Of a stretch of 64,000 nt of DNA, positions 25,990 through 34,196 are shown one piece after another; the stretch's first letter is position 1; each line of letters starts with the position of its first letter. Origin of the DNA: Rhodobacteraceae bacterium M385 (GTDB lineage: Bacteria; Pseudomonadota; Alphaproteobacteria; Rhodobacterales; Rhodobacteraceae); NCBI GenBank assembly GCA_025141835.1, contig CP081102.1, forward strand, positions 1,302,001-1,366,000, in the 5' to 3' direction. Under the pieces are notes generated by a model, which searched no databases, was not told where the DNA came from, and saw only the letters and a program-made list of their open reading frames with translations. The position numbers and the translations under genes are program-made.

Positions 25990-26972
25990 AGGCGCTTGTT
26001 TATGACGGGCCTGAGGCCCTTGGGTTTCGCGAAGTGCCCGATGCGGTGGCTGCCCCCGGACAGCATTTGGTCAAGGTCATGTCCGTAGGCATTTGCGGGT
26101 CTGACATGCATGCCTATCTGGGCCACGATGCGCGCCGCCCTGCGCCCCTGATCCTTGGCCATGAAGCCGCCGGAGAGATCATCGGCGGCCCCCGCGCCGG
26201 GGAACGGGTCACCGTGAACCCGCTGGTGTCGTGCGGCGCCTGCGCGGCCTGTACGGCGGGCAACGGGAACCTGTGTGGCGAGCGTATAATAATCTCTTTG
26301 CCGCCGCGCGAAGGGGCCTTTGCGCAACTGGTGGCGATGCGCGATGAGAACCTGGTGACAGTGCCCGATCACGTGTCTTTTGATGCGGCATGCTTGGCGG
26401 AGCCGATTGCCTGCGGCTGGCACGCCGTTCGCCTTGCCAAGCGTGTTGTACCGGATGCCGCCCATGCCTTGGTGATTGGCGGCGGCGCAATCGGTCTTGG
26501 CGCGGCGCTTTCGCTTAGCGCTCAGGGCATCACCGATGTCACCATTCTGGAGCCTAATGACCTGCGCCGGACGGCTCTGAACGGGCTTTGCCAACAAAGG
26601 GCCATTTCCCCTGATGATCTGCCCGCTGATGCCCTTTTCGACGTGGTAATTGACGCCGTGGGCTTTGCTGCCACCCGTGCCACCGCTTCGGCCCATGCAC
26701 GGCCCGGCGGCGTGATTGCTCACATCGGTTTGGGGGAGGCCACGGGCGGTTTGGACGTTCGTCGCATGACCTTGCAAGAGATCACCTTCATCGGCACCTA
26801 TACCTACACCGCGCAGGATTTTCGGGACACGGCGCAAGCCATCTTCGATGGCCGCCTCGGCCCGCTGAATTGGACCGAGGCCCGCCCGCTCTCCGACGGG
26901 GCGCAGGCTTTCCTTGACATCCGTTCCGGCACCACCGCCGCGCCCAAAATTGTGCTGCGGCCCTTTGATTAA
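25986..26972 (+). CDS. Zinc-dependent alcohol dehydrogenase family protein (HpsP-like by context)
   Basis: A 328-residue MDR enzyme. The catalytic zinc site is in VGICGSDMHAYLG (Cys near residue 37) and GHEAAGE (His-Glu near 60). The structural zinc loop is CGACAACTAGNGNLCGE with four cysteines. The NAD-binding Rossmann motif is VIGGGAIGLG (about residues 160-169). It is slightly short for the family. Its ATG overlaps the stop of the SDR remnant (ATGA), so it is translated from the same messenger. In described DHPS degraders HpsP is a dehydrogenase acting with HpsO on the 2-hydroxyl; that role here is inferred only from order. It could instead be a sulfolactate dehydrogenase substitute. Confidence 0.8.
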   Translation: MKALVYDGPEALGFREVPDAVAAPGQHLVKVMSVGICGSDMHAYLGHDARRPAPLILGHEAAGEIIGGPRAGERVTVNPLVSCGACAACTAGNGNLCGERIIISLPPREGAFAQLVAMRDENLVTVPDHVSFDAACLAEPIACGWHAVRLAKRVVPDAAHALVIGGGAIGLGAALSLSAQGITDVTILEPNDLRRTALNGLCQQRAISPDDLPADALFDVVIDAVGFAATRATASAHARPGGVIAHIGLGEATGGLDVRRMTLQEITFIGTYTYTAQDFRDTAQAIFDGRLGPLNWTEARPLSDGAQAFLDIRSGTTAAPKIVLRPFD

Positions 26973-26996
26973 CTACGCCCTCAGCAACAGGAGCTT

Positions 26997-27512
26997 GTGA
27001 CGCCCGTGAGTATTTCCAAGAAGATCGTTGACGATCTCGTCGCCAACGACGTGTCCTTTGTTACGACCGTGCCCTGTAAGCAATTGGCCGGGGTGATTGA
27101 TGAGGTCGAAGCCCGGCCCGAGATTTTCCACATCCCGTCCAACAAGGAAGATGAGGGGATGGGCCTGTGTGCCGGTGCCTTCATGGGCGGCAAGCGCCCT
27201 GCGATCATCATGCAGAACACCGCGATTGGCGTGACGATCAACACCTTGGCCACGCTGATCCAGTACTACCGGATGCCTCTGCCGATGCTGATTTCCTACC
27301 GGGGTGAATTGCGTGAACCCGTGGCCTGCCAAGTCGAAATGGCCGTTCACACCAAGGCGCTGTTGAACCAGATGAACATCCCCACCTACCACTTCCACAA
27401 GGAACGTGACGCGGATGAGCTGGACGCGATCCTGAAATACACCTTCATGTGCAACAAACCTGTGGCCATCCTGACCGATGCGTCCTTCTGGGGAGGCTAC
27501 GGCGACCAATGA
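26997..27512 (+). CDS. comD: Sulfopyruvate decarboxylase alpha subunit
   Basis: A 171-residue protein corresponding to the N-terminal (PYR) half of thiamine-diphosphate enzymes: VSFVTTVPCKQLAGVIDE, PSNKEDEGMGLCAGAFMGGK (with the conserved glutamate that activates the cofactor) and MQNTAIGVTINTLATL. The split into two small subunits is characteristic of ComDE, which converts sulfopyruvate to sulfoacetaldehyde and CO2. Phosphonopyruvate decarboxylase is the closest alternative but is usually one chain. The GTG at 26997 lies very close to the AGGAG site and the GTG at 27006 is a possible alternative start. The gene overlaps comE by four bases. Confidence 0.8.
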   Translation: MTPVSISKKIVDDLVANDVSFVTTVPCKQLAGVIDEVEARPEIFHIPSNKEDEGMGLCAGAFMGGKRPAIIMQNTAIGVTINTLATLIQYYRMPLPMLISYRGELREPVACQVEMAVHTKALLNQMNIPTYHFHKERDADELDAILKYTFMCNKPVAILTDASFWGGYGDQ

Positions 27513-28063
27513 TCCGTTCCGAAATCCTGCGCGAGATCGCGCCCATCCTGAACCCTCACCTCGTCGTTTGTAATATCGGTCTGCCAAGCCAAGAGCTGCA
27601 CATGATCGACGACAATGAGCGCAACTTCTACATGCTCGGCACCATGGGGCTTTCTTCGTCGATTGGTCTTGGCCTTGCCTTGGCACAGGACAAAACCGTG
27701 ATCTCCATTGATGGCGACGGCTCGGTTCTGACGAACCTCGGCACGCTGCCCACAATCGCCAACAACGTGGCCGACAATTACATCCTTCTGATTATCGACA
27801 ACGGCTCTTACGGGTCCACTGGCGACCAGCCCACCTATGCGGGCAAGCTGACCAAGCTAGAAAACGTGGCAAAGGCCTGTGGCTGCGAAAATGTCGTGGT
27901 CTGCCAAGATGTTGATACCGGTGCCGCGCTGCAAGCAGCCATCGACAGTAAGCAGATGACGATCATCGTGTCCAAGTGCGACAGTGGCAACATCAAGCTG
28001 CCCGTCATCACGAAAGATCCGGTCGTGATCCGTCAGCGATTCATGGATGCGGTGGCAAGCTAG
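27509..28063 (+). CDS. comE: Sulfopyruvate decarboxylase beta subunit
   Basis: About 184 residues forming the PP-domain half of a thiamine-diphosphate enzyme: MGTMGLSSSIGLGLALAQ-like segment (residues 45-65), then the cofactor motif IDGDGSVLTNLGTLPTIANN (GDG...NN spacing) and LLIIDNGSYGSTGDQPTYAG. It pairs with the preceding gene to make an active heteromer. The product of the pair, sulfoacetaldehyde, would need Xsc (not in the window) to release sulfite. The start ATG at 27509 sits in an ATGA overlap with comD. Confidence 0.82.
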   Translation: MIRSEILREIAPILNPHLVVCNIGLPSQELHMIDDNERNFYMLGTMGLSSSIGLGLALAQDKTVISIDGDGSVLTNLGTLPTIANNVADNYILLIIDNGSYGSTGDQPTYAGKLTKLENVAKACGCENVVVCQDVDTGAALQAAIDSKQMTIIVSKCDSGNIKLPVITKDPVVIRQRFMDAVAS

Positions 28064-28172
28064 TTCAATCAAGCGGGGGCAGCCGCAACATCGCGGCGGT
28101 TGCTCCGGCAAGCGCGCATTCTGGGTTTCGGGGCGGCTTGCGATTTAGCGTCCGCTCGGGCTAGGTGGTGGG

Positions 28173-28364
28173 ATGAAACTGATCGATCCATCACACCCCT
28201 TCTTTCAAGCCGCATGGCGGCGTTGGCTATTGGTACTTGTGCCGTTTGTATGGGCGTTTGTAGAGATGTCTTTCGGCAATGACATCTGGGCCTATCTGTC
28301 GGCCGGGATTGGCGGGTTTCTGGCCTATAACCTGATCTTTACATGGCCAAAATCTAACAGCTAG
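28173..28364 (+). CDS. Small two-helix membrane protein (DUF3329-like)
   Basis: A 63-residue protein starting MKLIDPSHPFFQAAWRRW, then two hydrophobic segments (about residues 19-34 and 41-57) and a polar tail. The N-terminal 'DPxHPFF...WRRW' and two helices resemble small DUF3329-type membrane proteins common in Rhodobacterales. It is 109 bases downstream of comE and precedes a hairpin terminator, so it could be the last gene of that transcript, but its function is unknown. Confidence 0.65.
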   Translation: MKLIDPSHPFFQAAWRRWLLVLVPFVWAFVEMSFGNDIWAYLSAGIGGFLAYNLIFTWPKSNS

Positions 28365-28382
28365 ATCAATTGGTTCAGGTGT

Positions 28383-28420
28383 CCGAGCCGCAGGAGAGCC
28401 ACGGCTCGGCGTGTCTTTAT
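28383..28420. terminator. Hairpin terminator between the sulfonate and inositol regions
   Basis: An 8-bp perfect stem CCGAGCCG / CGGCTCGG (28383-28390 with 28402-28409) followed by a T-rich stretch GTGTCTTTATTTT. It lies between convergent genes and should end plus-strand transcription after the small membrane protein. Confidence 0.75.
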
Positions 28421-28433
28421 TTTACGGTCGCGT

Positions 28434-29273
28434 TCAAGCCTTTCCAGACGCATTCATGCTACGGAAAACGTTGCGGGTGGCCTCAAGAACCGGATCGTGG
28501 GTGTCGCGCAAAATCTGCACACGGTCAAAGCGATCAGGGTCGGCATTTACCGCGTCGCGCAGCGCCGCGCCGAAGGCCATGCGCAGTTCGGTGCCGATAT
28601 TGAACTTGCCGATCTGCGAGCTGGTGGCGAGCGATAATCGCTGCGCATTCGGTACACCCGATCCGCCGTGAATCACCAAAGGCACATCAGTCAGCGCCTC
28701 AATCGCGCGGATGCGCGGCTCATCCAAGCCGCCCTCGTGATCTTGCTGCAAATGGACGTTGCCCACGCTGATCGCCATGGCATCGACCCCGGTTTCACGG
28801 GCAAAGCGTGCGGCATCTTCTGGGTCTGTTCCGGCGCTGGCCTCTCCGCCGGAGTAGCCGACAAAACCGATCTCGCCCTCTGCCGAAATGCCTGCGCTAT
28901 GGGCCAGCTCCACCACCGCGCGGGTCTGGGCGATGTTCTCATCCAGCGGCAGTCTGGAGCCGTCAAACATCAGCGAAGTGAAGCCCGCATCAAGTGCGGC
29001 TTTGCAATCGTCCATGGTATAGCCGTGGTCCAAATGCGCCACCACGGGGACCGAGACGCTTTCGGCCAAGTGCCTAAACATCTTGCCCAAAATCGGCAAA
29101 GGCGTGTGTTCGCGGCAGGAGGGGCCTGCTTGCAGGATTACGGGCGCACGCTCGGCCTCGGCGGCCATGGCGAAGGCGCGCATGTCCTCCCATCCAAGGC
29201 AGACAAGGCCGGGAACGGCATAGCCTCCGGTAGAGGCGGGCAGGACGACATCGGAAAGCGTTGCGAGGGTCAT
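28434..29273 (-). CDS. iolJ: Class II aldolase of the inositol pathway (5-dehydro-2-deoxyphosphogluconate aldolase, IolJ type)
   Basis: A 279-residue fructose-bisphosphate-aldolase class II protein. The zinc-binding histidines lie in VVAHLDHGYTMDDC (about residues 77-90) and VIHGGSGVPN; the signature MFDGSRLPLDENI and the EGEIGFVGY block are conserved. In this cluster it would split 5-dehydro-2-deoxyphosphogluconate into dihydroxyacetone phosphate and malonate semialdehyde. Related enzymes act on fructose- or tagatose-bisphosphate, so the substrate is taken from the iol context. It overlaps iolB by four bases and ends the minus-strand iol unit. Confidence 0.8.
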   Translation of the reverse strand: MTLATLSDVVLPASTGGYAVPGLVCLGWEDMRAFAMAAEAERAPVILQAGPSCREHTPLPILGKMFRHLAESVSVPVVAHLDHGYTMDDCKAALDAGFTSLMFDGSRLPLDENIAQTRAVVELAHSAGISAEGEIGFVGYSGGEASAGTDPEDAARFARETGVDAMAISVGNVHLQQDHEGGLDEPRIRAIEALTDVPLVIHGGSGVPNAQRLSLATSSQIGKFNIGTELRMAFGAALRDAVNADPDRFDRVQILRDTHDPVLEATRNVFRSMNASGKA

Positions 29274-30109
29274 TTGAACTTTTCCACCATGTCCATGATG
29301 CCGGGGATCGTGTGTAATTGCTCGGCGTGAGTTGGTTGGAAGTACTGCTTCAGGCTGCGCTGGGTCAGACCGCCCAGAATGGTGAAGTAGTACATTTCGT
29401 ACCCCGGCAGGACGCAGCAGGGGTGGTAGCCCTTGTCGATCAGAACTGTAGACCCATTGACGATGTGATAGGCGTCGCCCGGCTCATTATCGACGCGCTG
29501 CAACATTTGCAGCCCCGATCCGTAGTCGGGCTTGAAGCGGAAGTTGTAGGTCTCATCGTGGCGCGTCTCGTCGGGAAGGCGATCCGTGTCATGCTTGTGA
29601 GACGGGAACCCAGACCAGCCGCCAGCGCCCACGGTAAACAGCTCACTCACCAACAATCGGCCCACGCGGTCATGGTGGCTAGCGCCAAGGATGTGCTTGA
29701 TCTTGCGATGGGTTTTTGTGTCGTCTGACCCGTATTGCACAAGGTCCAGATCGGCGGAGCGCACGGCAAAAGGCTTCAGCGTCTCGGCAAATTGCGCCCC
29801 AGCGATGAAGACTTCGGTGTCGGTCTGCGCCGTGATCCGGGCGCCGGTGTCCGTAGGCACATAGACGCCCTCCGGGTCGCCATCCCAGACATCTGCGCCG
29901 CGATTGCCGATGTCGGCATAGGTGTCTCCGCCCACTTCGACGGTGACCGTGCCCGTTGCCGGAACGACGCAGGTTTCATAGCCTTTAAGGCGGTAATCGA
30001 AGGCATCGCCGGATTTCAGTTTTACGATATTGAAGTAGGTCAGCGGCACATGGGCGTCGTCCACGTCCACGATCGCCTTGTTCTGGTTATCAAACGGAGG
30101 GATATGCAT
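29270..30109 (-). CDS. iolB: 5-deoxy-glucuronate isomerase
   Basis: A 279-residue bicupin. Metal-binding and family segments include GWSGFPSHKHDT (His-x-His in the C-terminal cupin), DETYNFRFKPDYGSGLQML and KGYHPCCVLPGYEMYYFTIL, all typical of IolB. It isomerises 5-deoxy-glucuronate to 5-dehydro-2-deoxygluconate, the substrate of IolC. It lies in the order iolD-iolC-iolB-iolJ with very short gaps, so the four steps after inosose dehydration are encoded as one unit. Confidence 0.92.
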   Translation of the reverse strand: MHIPPFDNQNKAIVDVDDAHVPLTYFNIVKLKSGDAFDYRLKGYETCVVPATGTVTVEVGGDTYADIGNRGADVWDGDPEGVYVPTDTGARITAQTDTEVFIAGAQFAETLKPFAVRSADLDLVQYGSDDTKTHRKIKHILGASHHDRVGRLLVSELFTVGAGGWSGFPSHKHDTDRLPDETRHDETYNFRFKPDYGSGLQMLQRVDNEPGDAYHIVNGSTVLIDKGYHPCCVLPGYEMYYFTILGGLTQRSLKQYFQPTHAEQLHTIPGIMDMVEKFK

Positions 30110-30124
30110 AGTGATTTTATCCTT

Positions 30125-31105
30125 TCAGGCCGGTTCACCGGCGCGGGTCGGCCCGGGGTGTTCGTTCAAAAATGCGTCCAGTTCGGCGTGGGTGGGCATG
30201 GCGGGGGCGCATCCGACCCGGGCCACGACCATAGCGGCATTGGCAGAGCCTTGTAGCACAGCTTCGCCGATGGGCAGACCGTCGGCCAAGCCCGACACGA
30301 AACCGCCCATGAAGCTGTCTCCGGCACCTGTGGGTTTCAGGGCCTGCGTGCGGTAGATTCCGGTGCGAACCTCACCCTCCGGGGTGATCGTGACCGCGCC
30401 TTCTTCGCCCATTTTGTAGACCGCGATGGCGGCGCCATTTCCTACCAATTCACGTGCTTTTTCAAGGCCTTGGTCGTAGTCTCCGGCCATAAATCCGAAC
30501 TCCACATCATTGCCTACGATCACATCACACATGGCCCCGGCGCGGGAATAAACTTCGGCAGCGACCTCGGCTGAGGGCCAGGAGTAGGGGCGGTAGTCCA
30601 CGTCAAAGATCAGCGGCAACCCGGCCTCTTTCGCCAGCTCGAACGCGCGGAATGCGGCGCTGCGCGAAGGCTCTGCCGCGAAGACCGTGCCGGTGGTAAT
30701 CAGCGCGTCGAAAGCGGTGTAATCCACGGCTTCTACATCGGCGATTGTCATCTCAAAATCAGCGGCGCCATTGCGATAGATCACCGACTGGTGATCCTCG
30801 ATCCGGGTCTCAACCACGGCGAGCGAATTGCGCGCCTCGCCGCCTTCGGCATGCACATGGGTGCGGTCGATGCCGTAGTGGTCCAGCTGATTGCAACAGT
30901 ACCGACCGATCGCGTCATCGGCGACGCGGGTGACCAAAGAAGCCCGTCCCCCAAGGCGCGTGATCGCGACGCCGATGTTGGCGGAGGAGCCGCCAAGGCA
31001 GGTGAAGAAATGCGTTGCGTCCTCGGTCCGGGTGCCGGGAGGGTCGGGGTACATATCCATCCCCGCACGGCCGATGATAAGGAAGTTTTTGCCCTGAATC
31101 TGCAT
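30125..31105 (-). CDS. iolC: 5-dehydro-2-deoxygluconokinase
   Basis: About 326 residues from ATG 31105 (MQIQGKNFLIIGRAGMD). It is a PfkB/ribokinase-family kinase: N-terminal CLGGSSANIGVAITRLGG and C-terminal LKPTGAGDSFMGGFVSGL with the catalytic aspartate (GAGD). It phosphorylates 5-dehydro-2-deoxygluconate. The start overlaps the iolD stop (TGATG), giving translational coupling. This is the stand-alone short form of IolC; many other proteobacteria carry a longer fusion with a DUF2090 aldolase-like domain, absent here. Confidence 0.92.
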   Translation of the reverse strand: MQIQGKNFLIIGRAGMDMYPDPPGTRTEDATHFFTCLGGSSANIGVAITRLGGRASLVTRVADDAIGRYCCNQLDHYGIDRTHVHAEGGEARNSLAVVETRIEDHQSVIYRNGAADFEMTIADVEAVDYTAFDALITTGTVFAAEPSRSAAFRAFELAKEAGLPLIFDVDYRPYSWPSAEVAAEVYSRAGAMCDVIVGNDVEFGFMAGDYDQGLEKARELVGNGAAIAVYKMGEEGAVTITPEGEVRTGIYRTQALKPTGAGDSFMGGFVSGLADGLPIGEAVLQGSANAAMVVARVGCAPAMPTHAELDAFLNEHPGPTRAGEPA

Positions 31106-32976
31106 CACACGCCCTGCCTTTGCTTGATGCGCTCCGCTTCCCATTCCGCGTGCTTCTCGCGCACGTTAGGATTGTCCGAAACCTGTGCGGTCCCGACCTC
31201 CCACCAGGCGTGCCCGCCGGTGGTCCAGCCCTCATAGGGGTCCACCTTCATCACGATGACGGAGGTCTTGTCGGCGGCCTTGGCGCGCTTGAAAGCCTCG
31301 GCCAACTCGGCAGGGTTGGACACAGTTTCGGTTGCCGCCCCCATGGACCGGGCGTGGGCGTCGAAGTCTACGGTGAAGGGCTCGGGGACCGTGGGACAAT
31401 CCTCGATCAGGTTGTTGAAGCTCTCGTTCCCGGTGTTGTTTTGCAGCTTGTTGATGACGGCAAAACCGCCGTTATCGAGCACAAGAACGATCATTTTCTT
31501 CTGGGTCAGGACACTTGAGTAAATGTCCGAATTCATCAAGAGGTAGCTACCATCCCCGCAGAAAACGATCGTATCGGCTGTGGACTCGCTTTCGGATTGT
31601 GCAATCCGCGCGCCCCAACCACCTGCGATCTCATATCCCATGCAAGAGAAGCCGAACTCGACATCTACAGTACCCACATCAAGGGTGCGCCAGTTGGCTG
31701 TCACTTCCGCGGGAAGCCCCCCTGCGGCGGCAACAACACGGTCGCGTTTGTCGCAAAGTGCGTTCACAACACCGATGGCTTGAGCGTAAGAATTGGGTCG
31801 GTTTCCGGGGGCCACGTTGTCCGCGACATAGTCAGTCCATTTCGCGCGTTCGGCCTTGGCTTTATCCGTCCATTCTGCCGGAGCCGCGTAGCTTCCCAAA
31901 GCTGACCCAAGGGCCGGAAGACTCTGCTTGGCGTCACCCACCACTGGCAGCGAAAGATGCTTGGCAGCATCGTGGCGGCCGACATTCAAACCGATCAACC
32001 GCGCATCTTTGGCGAAGGCAGTCCACGATCCGGTGGTGAAATCCTGCAACCTTGTCCCAACGGCAAGGATCACATCGGCCTCTTCCGCGATGGTATTAGC
32101 CGAGTCCGATCCCGTAACGCCCAACGGCCCGATGTTCAGCCCGTGATCGTCCAACAGGTTCGCGCGCCCGGCGATGGTTTCGACGACAGGGATGTTGTGC
32201 GCCTCGGCGAAGGCGGTCAATTCGGCCACGGCGCCTGCGTATTGTACGCCGCCACCCGCAATGATCATGGGACGTTTGGCCTGCTTCAGCGCCGCCGCGG
32301 CATCGGCGATCTCTGCGGCGTCGGGCGCTTGGCTGCGAATGCGATGAACGCGACGTGCGAAAAAGGCTTCGGGGTAGTCGTAGGTCCAGCCCTGAACGTC
32401 TTGGGGCAAGCCAAGGAACGCCGGACCGCAATCGGCGGGATCCAGCATGGTGGCCAAGGCGGCGGGCAGGGATTGGATGATCTGCGCGGGATGCGTGATT
32501 CGATCCCAGAAGCGGGTCACGGCCTTGAAGGCATCGTTAACGCCGAGGGTTGGGTTCCCGAAGTGCTCAAGCTGTTGCAGCACCGGATCGGGCAGGCGGG
32601 TGATAAAGGTATCGCCGCACAACATCAGCATCGGCAACCGGTTGGCGTGGGCAAGGGCTGAGGCTGTCAGCAAGTTGGCCGTGCCGGGCCCGGCGGAAGC
32701 GGTGCAAAACATGAAGCGGCGGCGCAGGTGGTACTTGGCGTAGGCGGCGGCTGCAAAGCCCATGCTTTGTTCGTTCTGGCCACGATAAAGGGGCAGCTCA
32801 TCTTGCACCGGATACAGCGCCTCGCCTAGGCAGGGCACGTTGCCGTGGCCGAAAATTCCGAAACCCCCGCCACAAATGCGGGTCTCAACGCCGTCAATCT
32901 CGATGAACTGATTCATCAGATAGCGCACGATGGCCTGCGCCACGGTCAGCCGAATTGTAGATGTCGGTGCGGTCAT
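31105..32976 (-). CDS. iolD: 3D-(3,5/4)-trihydroxycyclohexane-1,2-dione hydrolase
   Basis: About 623 residues from ATG 32976 (MTAPTSTIRLTVAQAIVRYL), which has GGGGA upstream; a frame extending to 33498 runs across the promoter and the divergent gene and is rejected. It is a thiamine-diphosphate enzyme with the PYR-domain segment GQNEQSMGFAAAAYAK (cofactor glutamate) and the PP-domain motif FCGDGSYLLMNSDIYSSVLT. It opens the inositol-derived ring to 5-deoxy-glucuronate. It is the first gene of the minus-strand iol unit and its promoter is shared with the divergent dehydrogenase gene. Confidence 0.93.
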   Translation of the reverse strand: MTAPTSTIRLTVAQAIVRYLMNQFIEIDGVETRICGGGFGIFGHGNVPCLGEALYPVQDELPLYRGQNEQSMGFAAAAYAKYHLRRRFMFCTASAGPGTANLLTASALAHANRLPMLMLCGDTFITRLPDPVLQQLEHFGNPTLGVNDAFKAVTRFWDRITHPAQIIQSLPAALATMLDPADCGPAFLGLPQDVQGWTYDYPEAFFARRVHRIRSQAPDAAEIADAAAALKQAKRPMIIAGGGVQYAGAVAELTAFAEAHNIPVVETIAGRANLLDDHGLNIGPLGVTGSDSANTIAEEADVILAVGTRLQDFTTGSWTAFAKDARLIGLNVGRHDAAKHLSLPVVGDAKQSLPALGSALGSYAAPAEWTDKAKAERAKWTDYVADNVAPGNRPNSYAQAIGVVNALCDKRDRVVAAAGGLPAEVTANWRTLDVGTVDVEFGFSCMGYEIAGGWGARIAQSESESTADTIVFCGDGSYLLMNSDIYSSVLTQKKMIVLVLDNGGFAVINKLQNNTGNESFNNLIEDCPTVPEPFTVDFDAHARSMGAATETVSNPAELAEAFKRAKAADKTSVIVMKVDPYEGWTTGGHAWWEVGTAQVSDNPNVREKHAEWEAERIKQRQGV

Positions 32977-33039
32977 TGTATTTCCCCGGTCGGATTCCAG
33001 ATTGGATATTGCGAAGGTGTCACTTGCAGGATACGTGTT

Positions 33040-33055
33040 TTGCAACCGGTTGCAA
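33040..33055. promoter_or_regulatory. Perfect 16-bp palindromic LacI operator between iolD and the dehydrogenase
   Basis: TTGCAACCGGTTGCAA is fully symmetric and typical of LacI-family operators. It is 64 bases from the iolD start and 27 bases from the divergent dehydrogenase start, so it can control both promoters. A partial copy (CGGTTGCGCAA) follows at 33058-33068. The same 16-mer recurs at 37438. Confidence 0.85.
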
Positions 33056-33081
33056 TACGGTTGCGCAAGGGAGGGTGCTTT

Positions 33082-34185
33082 ATGGGCGAAATCGGCATTG
33101 GCTTGGTCGGCGGCGGCTATATGGGAAAGGCCCATGCGGTCGCAATGGCATCTGTTGGCGCGGTGTTCAACACGGGCCTGCGCCCGCGGCTGGAGATGAT
33201 TGCCGCCTCTAGCGAGGCCTCGGCGGAGCGCTACCGTGCGGTCTTTGGATTCGCTCGCGCCACGGGGGATTGGCGGGCGATGGTGGCGGATCCGAAGGTA
33301 GAGGCCATCGTGATTGCGTCGCCTCAAGACACGCATCGAGAGATCGCCGAAGCCGCTTTTTCTGCTGGAAAGCCAGTGTTTTGCGAAAAGCCTCTTGGTG
33401 CCTCGTTCGAGGATGCTTCCGCGATGGTCGCCGCGGCGGAGGCCACCAATCTGCCCAATATGATCGGCTTCAACTACGTGCGCACCCCCGCCACACAATT
33501 CGTGCGCAAGCTATTGGAGGAAGGCGCGATTGGTGATGTGACCTGGTTCCGGGGCGAGCACACAGAGGATTTTCTGGCCGATCCCAACGAACCGGCAAAC
33601 TGGCGCACCACCGGGCGTGCCAATGGCTGCATGGGCGATCTTGCGCCCCATATGATTAATTGCGCGTTAGCTTTGATGGGGCCGATGGCGGAGGTTTCCG
33701 CCTCGATCGAGACCGTTCATGCAACGCGCGGCGGGGTAAAAGTTGATAACGACGACCACGCTCAGATGATGGTTCGATTCGCGAATGGCGCGATGGGGCA
33801 CCTTTACTTTAGCCGTACGGCAACCGGGCGGAAAATGGGCTATGCCTATGAAATACATGGCACAAAAGGCTCTATCTGCTTCGATCAAGAGGACCAGAAT
33901 GCCGTTCACCTCTACCGGGCTGAGGGGCCAGAGGCGACGCGCGGATTTGTGAAAATCCTCATGGGGCCGGAGCACCCGGATTACCTTCCTTTCTGTCAGG
34001 GGCCGGGGCATGGCACGGGCTATCAGGATCAAATCATTATCGAGGCGCGTGACTTCCTGCGTGCCATCGAAACGGGCACATCTATCTGGCCCACCTTCCG
34101 CGACGGGCTTGATGTCAGCCGCATCATCGACACCGCCTTTGTGGCCGCCGAAACCGGCGGTTGGGCTTCTATCCCTCAGGATTGA
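33082..34185 (+). CDS. Gfo/Idh/MocA-family dehydrogenase of the inositol cluster
   Basis: About 367 residues from ATG 33082 (MGEIGIGLVGGGYMGKAHAV), preceded by GGAGGG. The N-terminal Rossmann motif is GLVGGGYMGKAH and the family EKPLG motif (FCEKPLGASFEDA, about residues 100-112) carries the catalytic lysine; the later GDLAPHMINCAL block has the conserved Asp-x3-His. Family members oxidise myo- or scyllo-inositol or inososes with NAD(P). It diverges from iolD and is followed by iolE after 11 bases. Which of the two Gfo/Idh enzymes here is the true myo-inositol 2-dehydrogenase cannot be decided. Confidence 0.87.
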   Translation: MGEIGIGLVGGGYMGKAHAVAMASVGAVFNTGLRPRLEMIAASSEASAERYRAVFGFARATGDWRAMVADPKVEAIVIASPQDTHREIAEAAFSAGKPVFCEKPLGASFEDASAMVAAAEATNLPNMIGFNYVRTPATQFVRKLLEEGAIGDVTWFRGEHTEDFLADPNEPANWRTTGRANGCMGDLAPHMINCALALMGPMAEVSASIETVHATRGGVKVDNDDHAQMMVRFANGAMGHLYFSRTATGRKMGYAYEIHGTKGSICFDQEDQNAVHLYRAEGPEATRGFVKILMGPEHPDYLPFCQGPGHGTGYQDQIIIEARDFLRAIETGTSIWPTFRDGLDVSRIIDTAFVAAETGGWASIPQD

Positions 34186-34196
34186 AAGGGAAATTC

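Noticed and set aside
32977..33498. N-terminal extension of iolD to 33498
   Set aside because: It would run across the operator and the start of the divergent dehydrogenase; the extension resembles no protein, and the ATG at 32976 has a good ribosome site.
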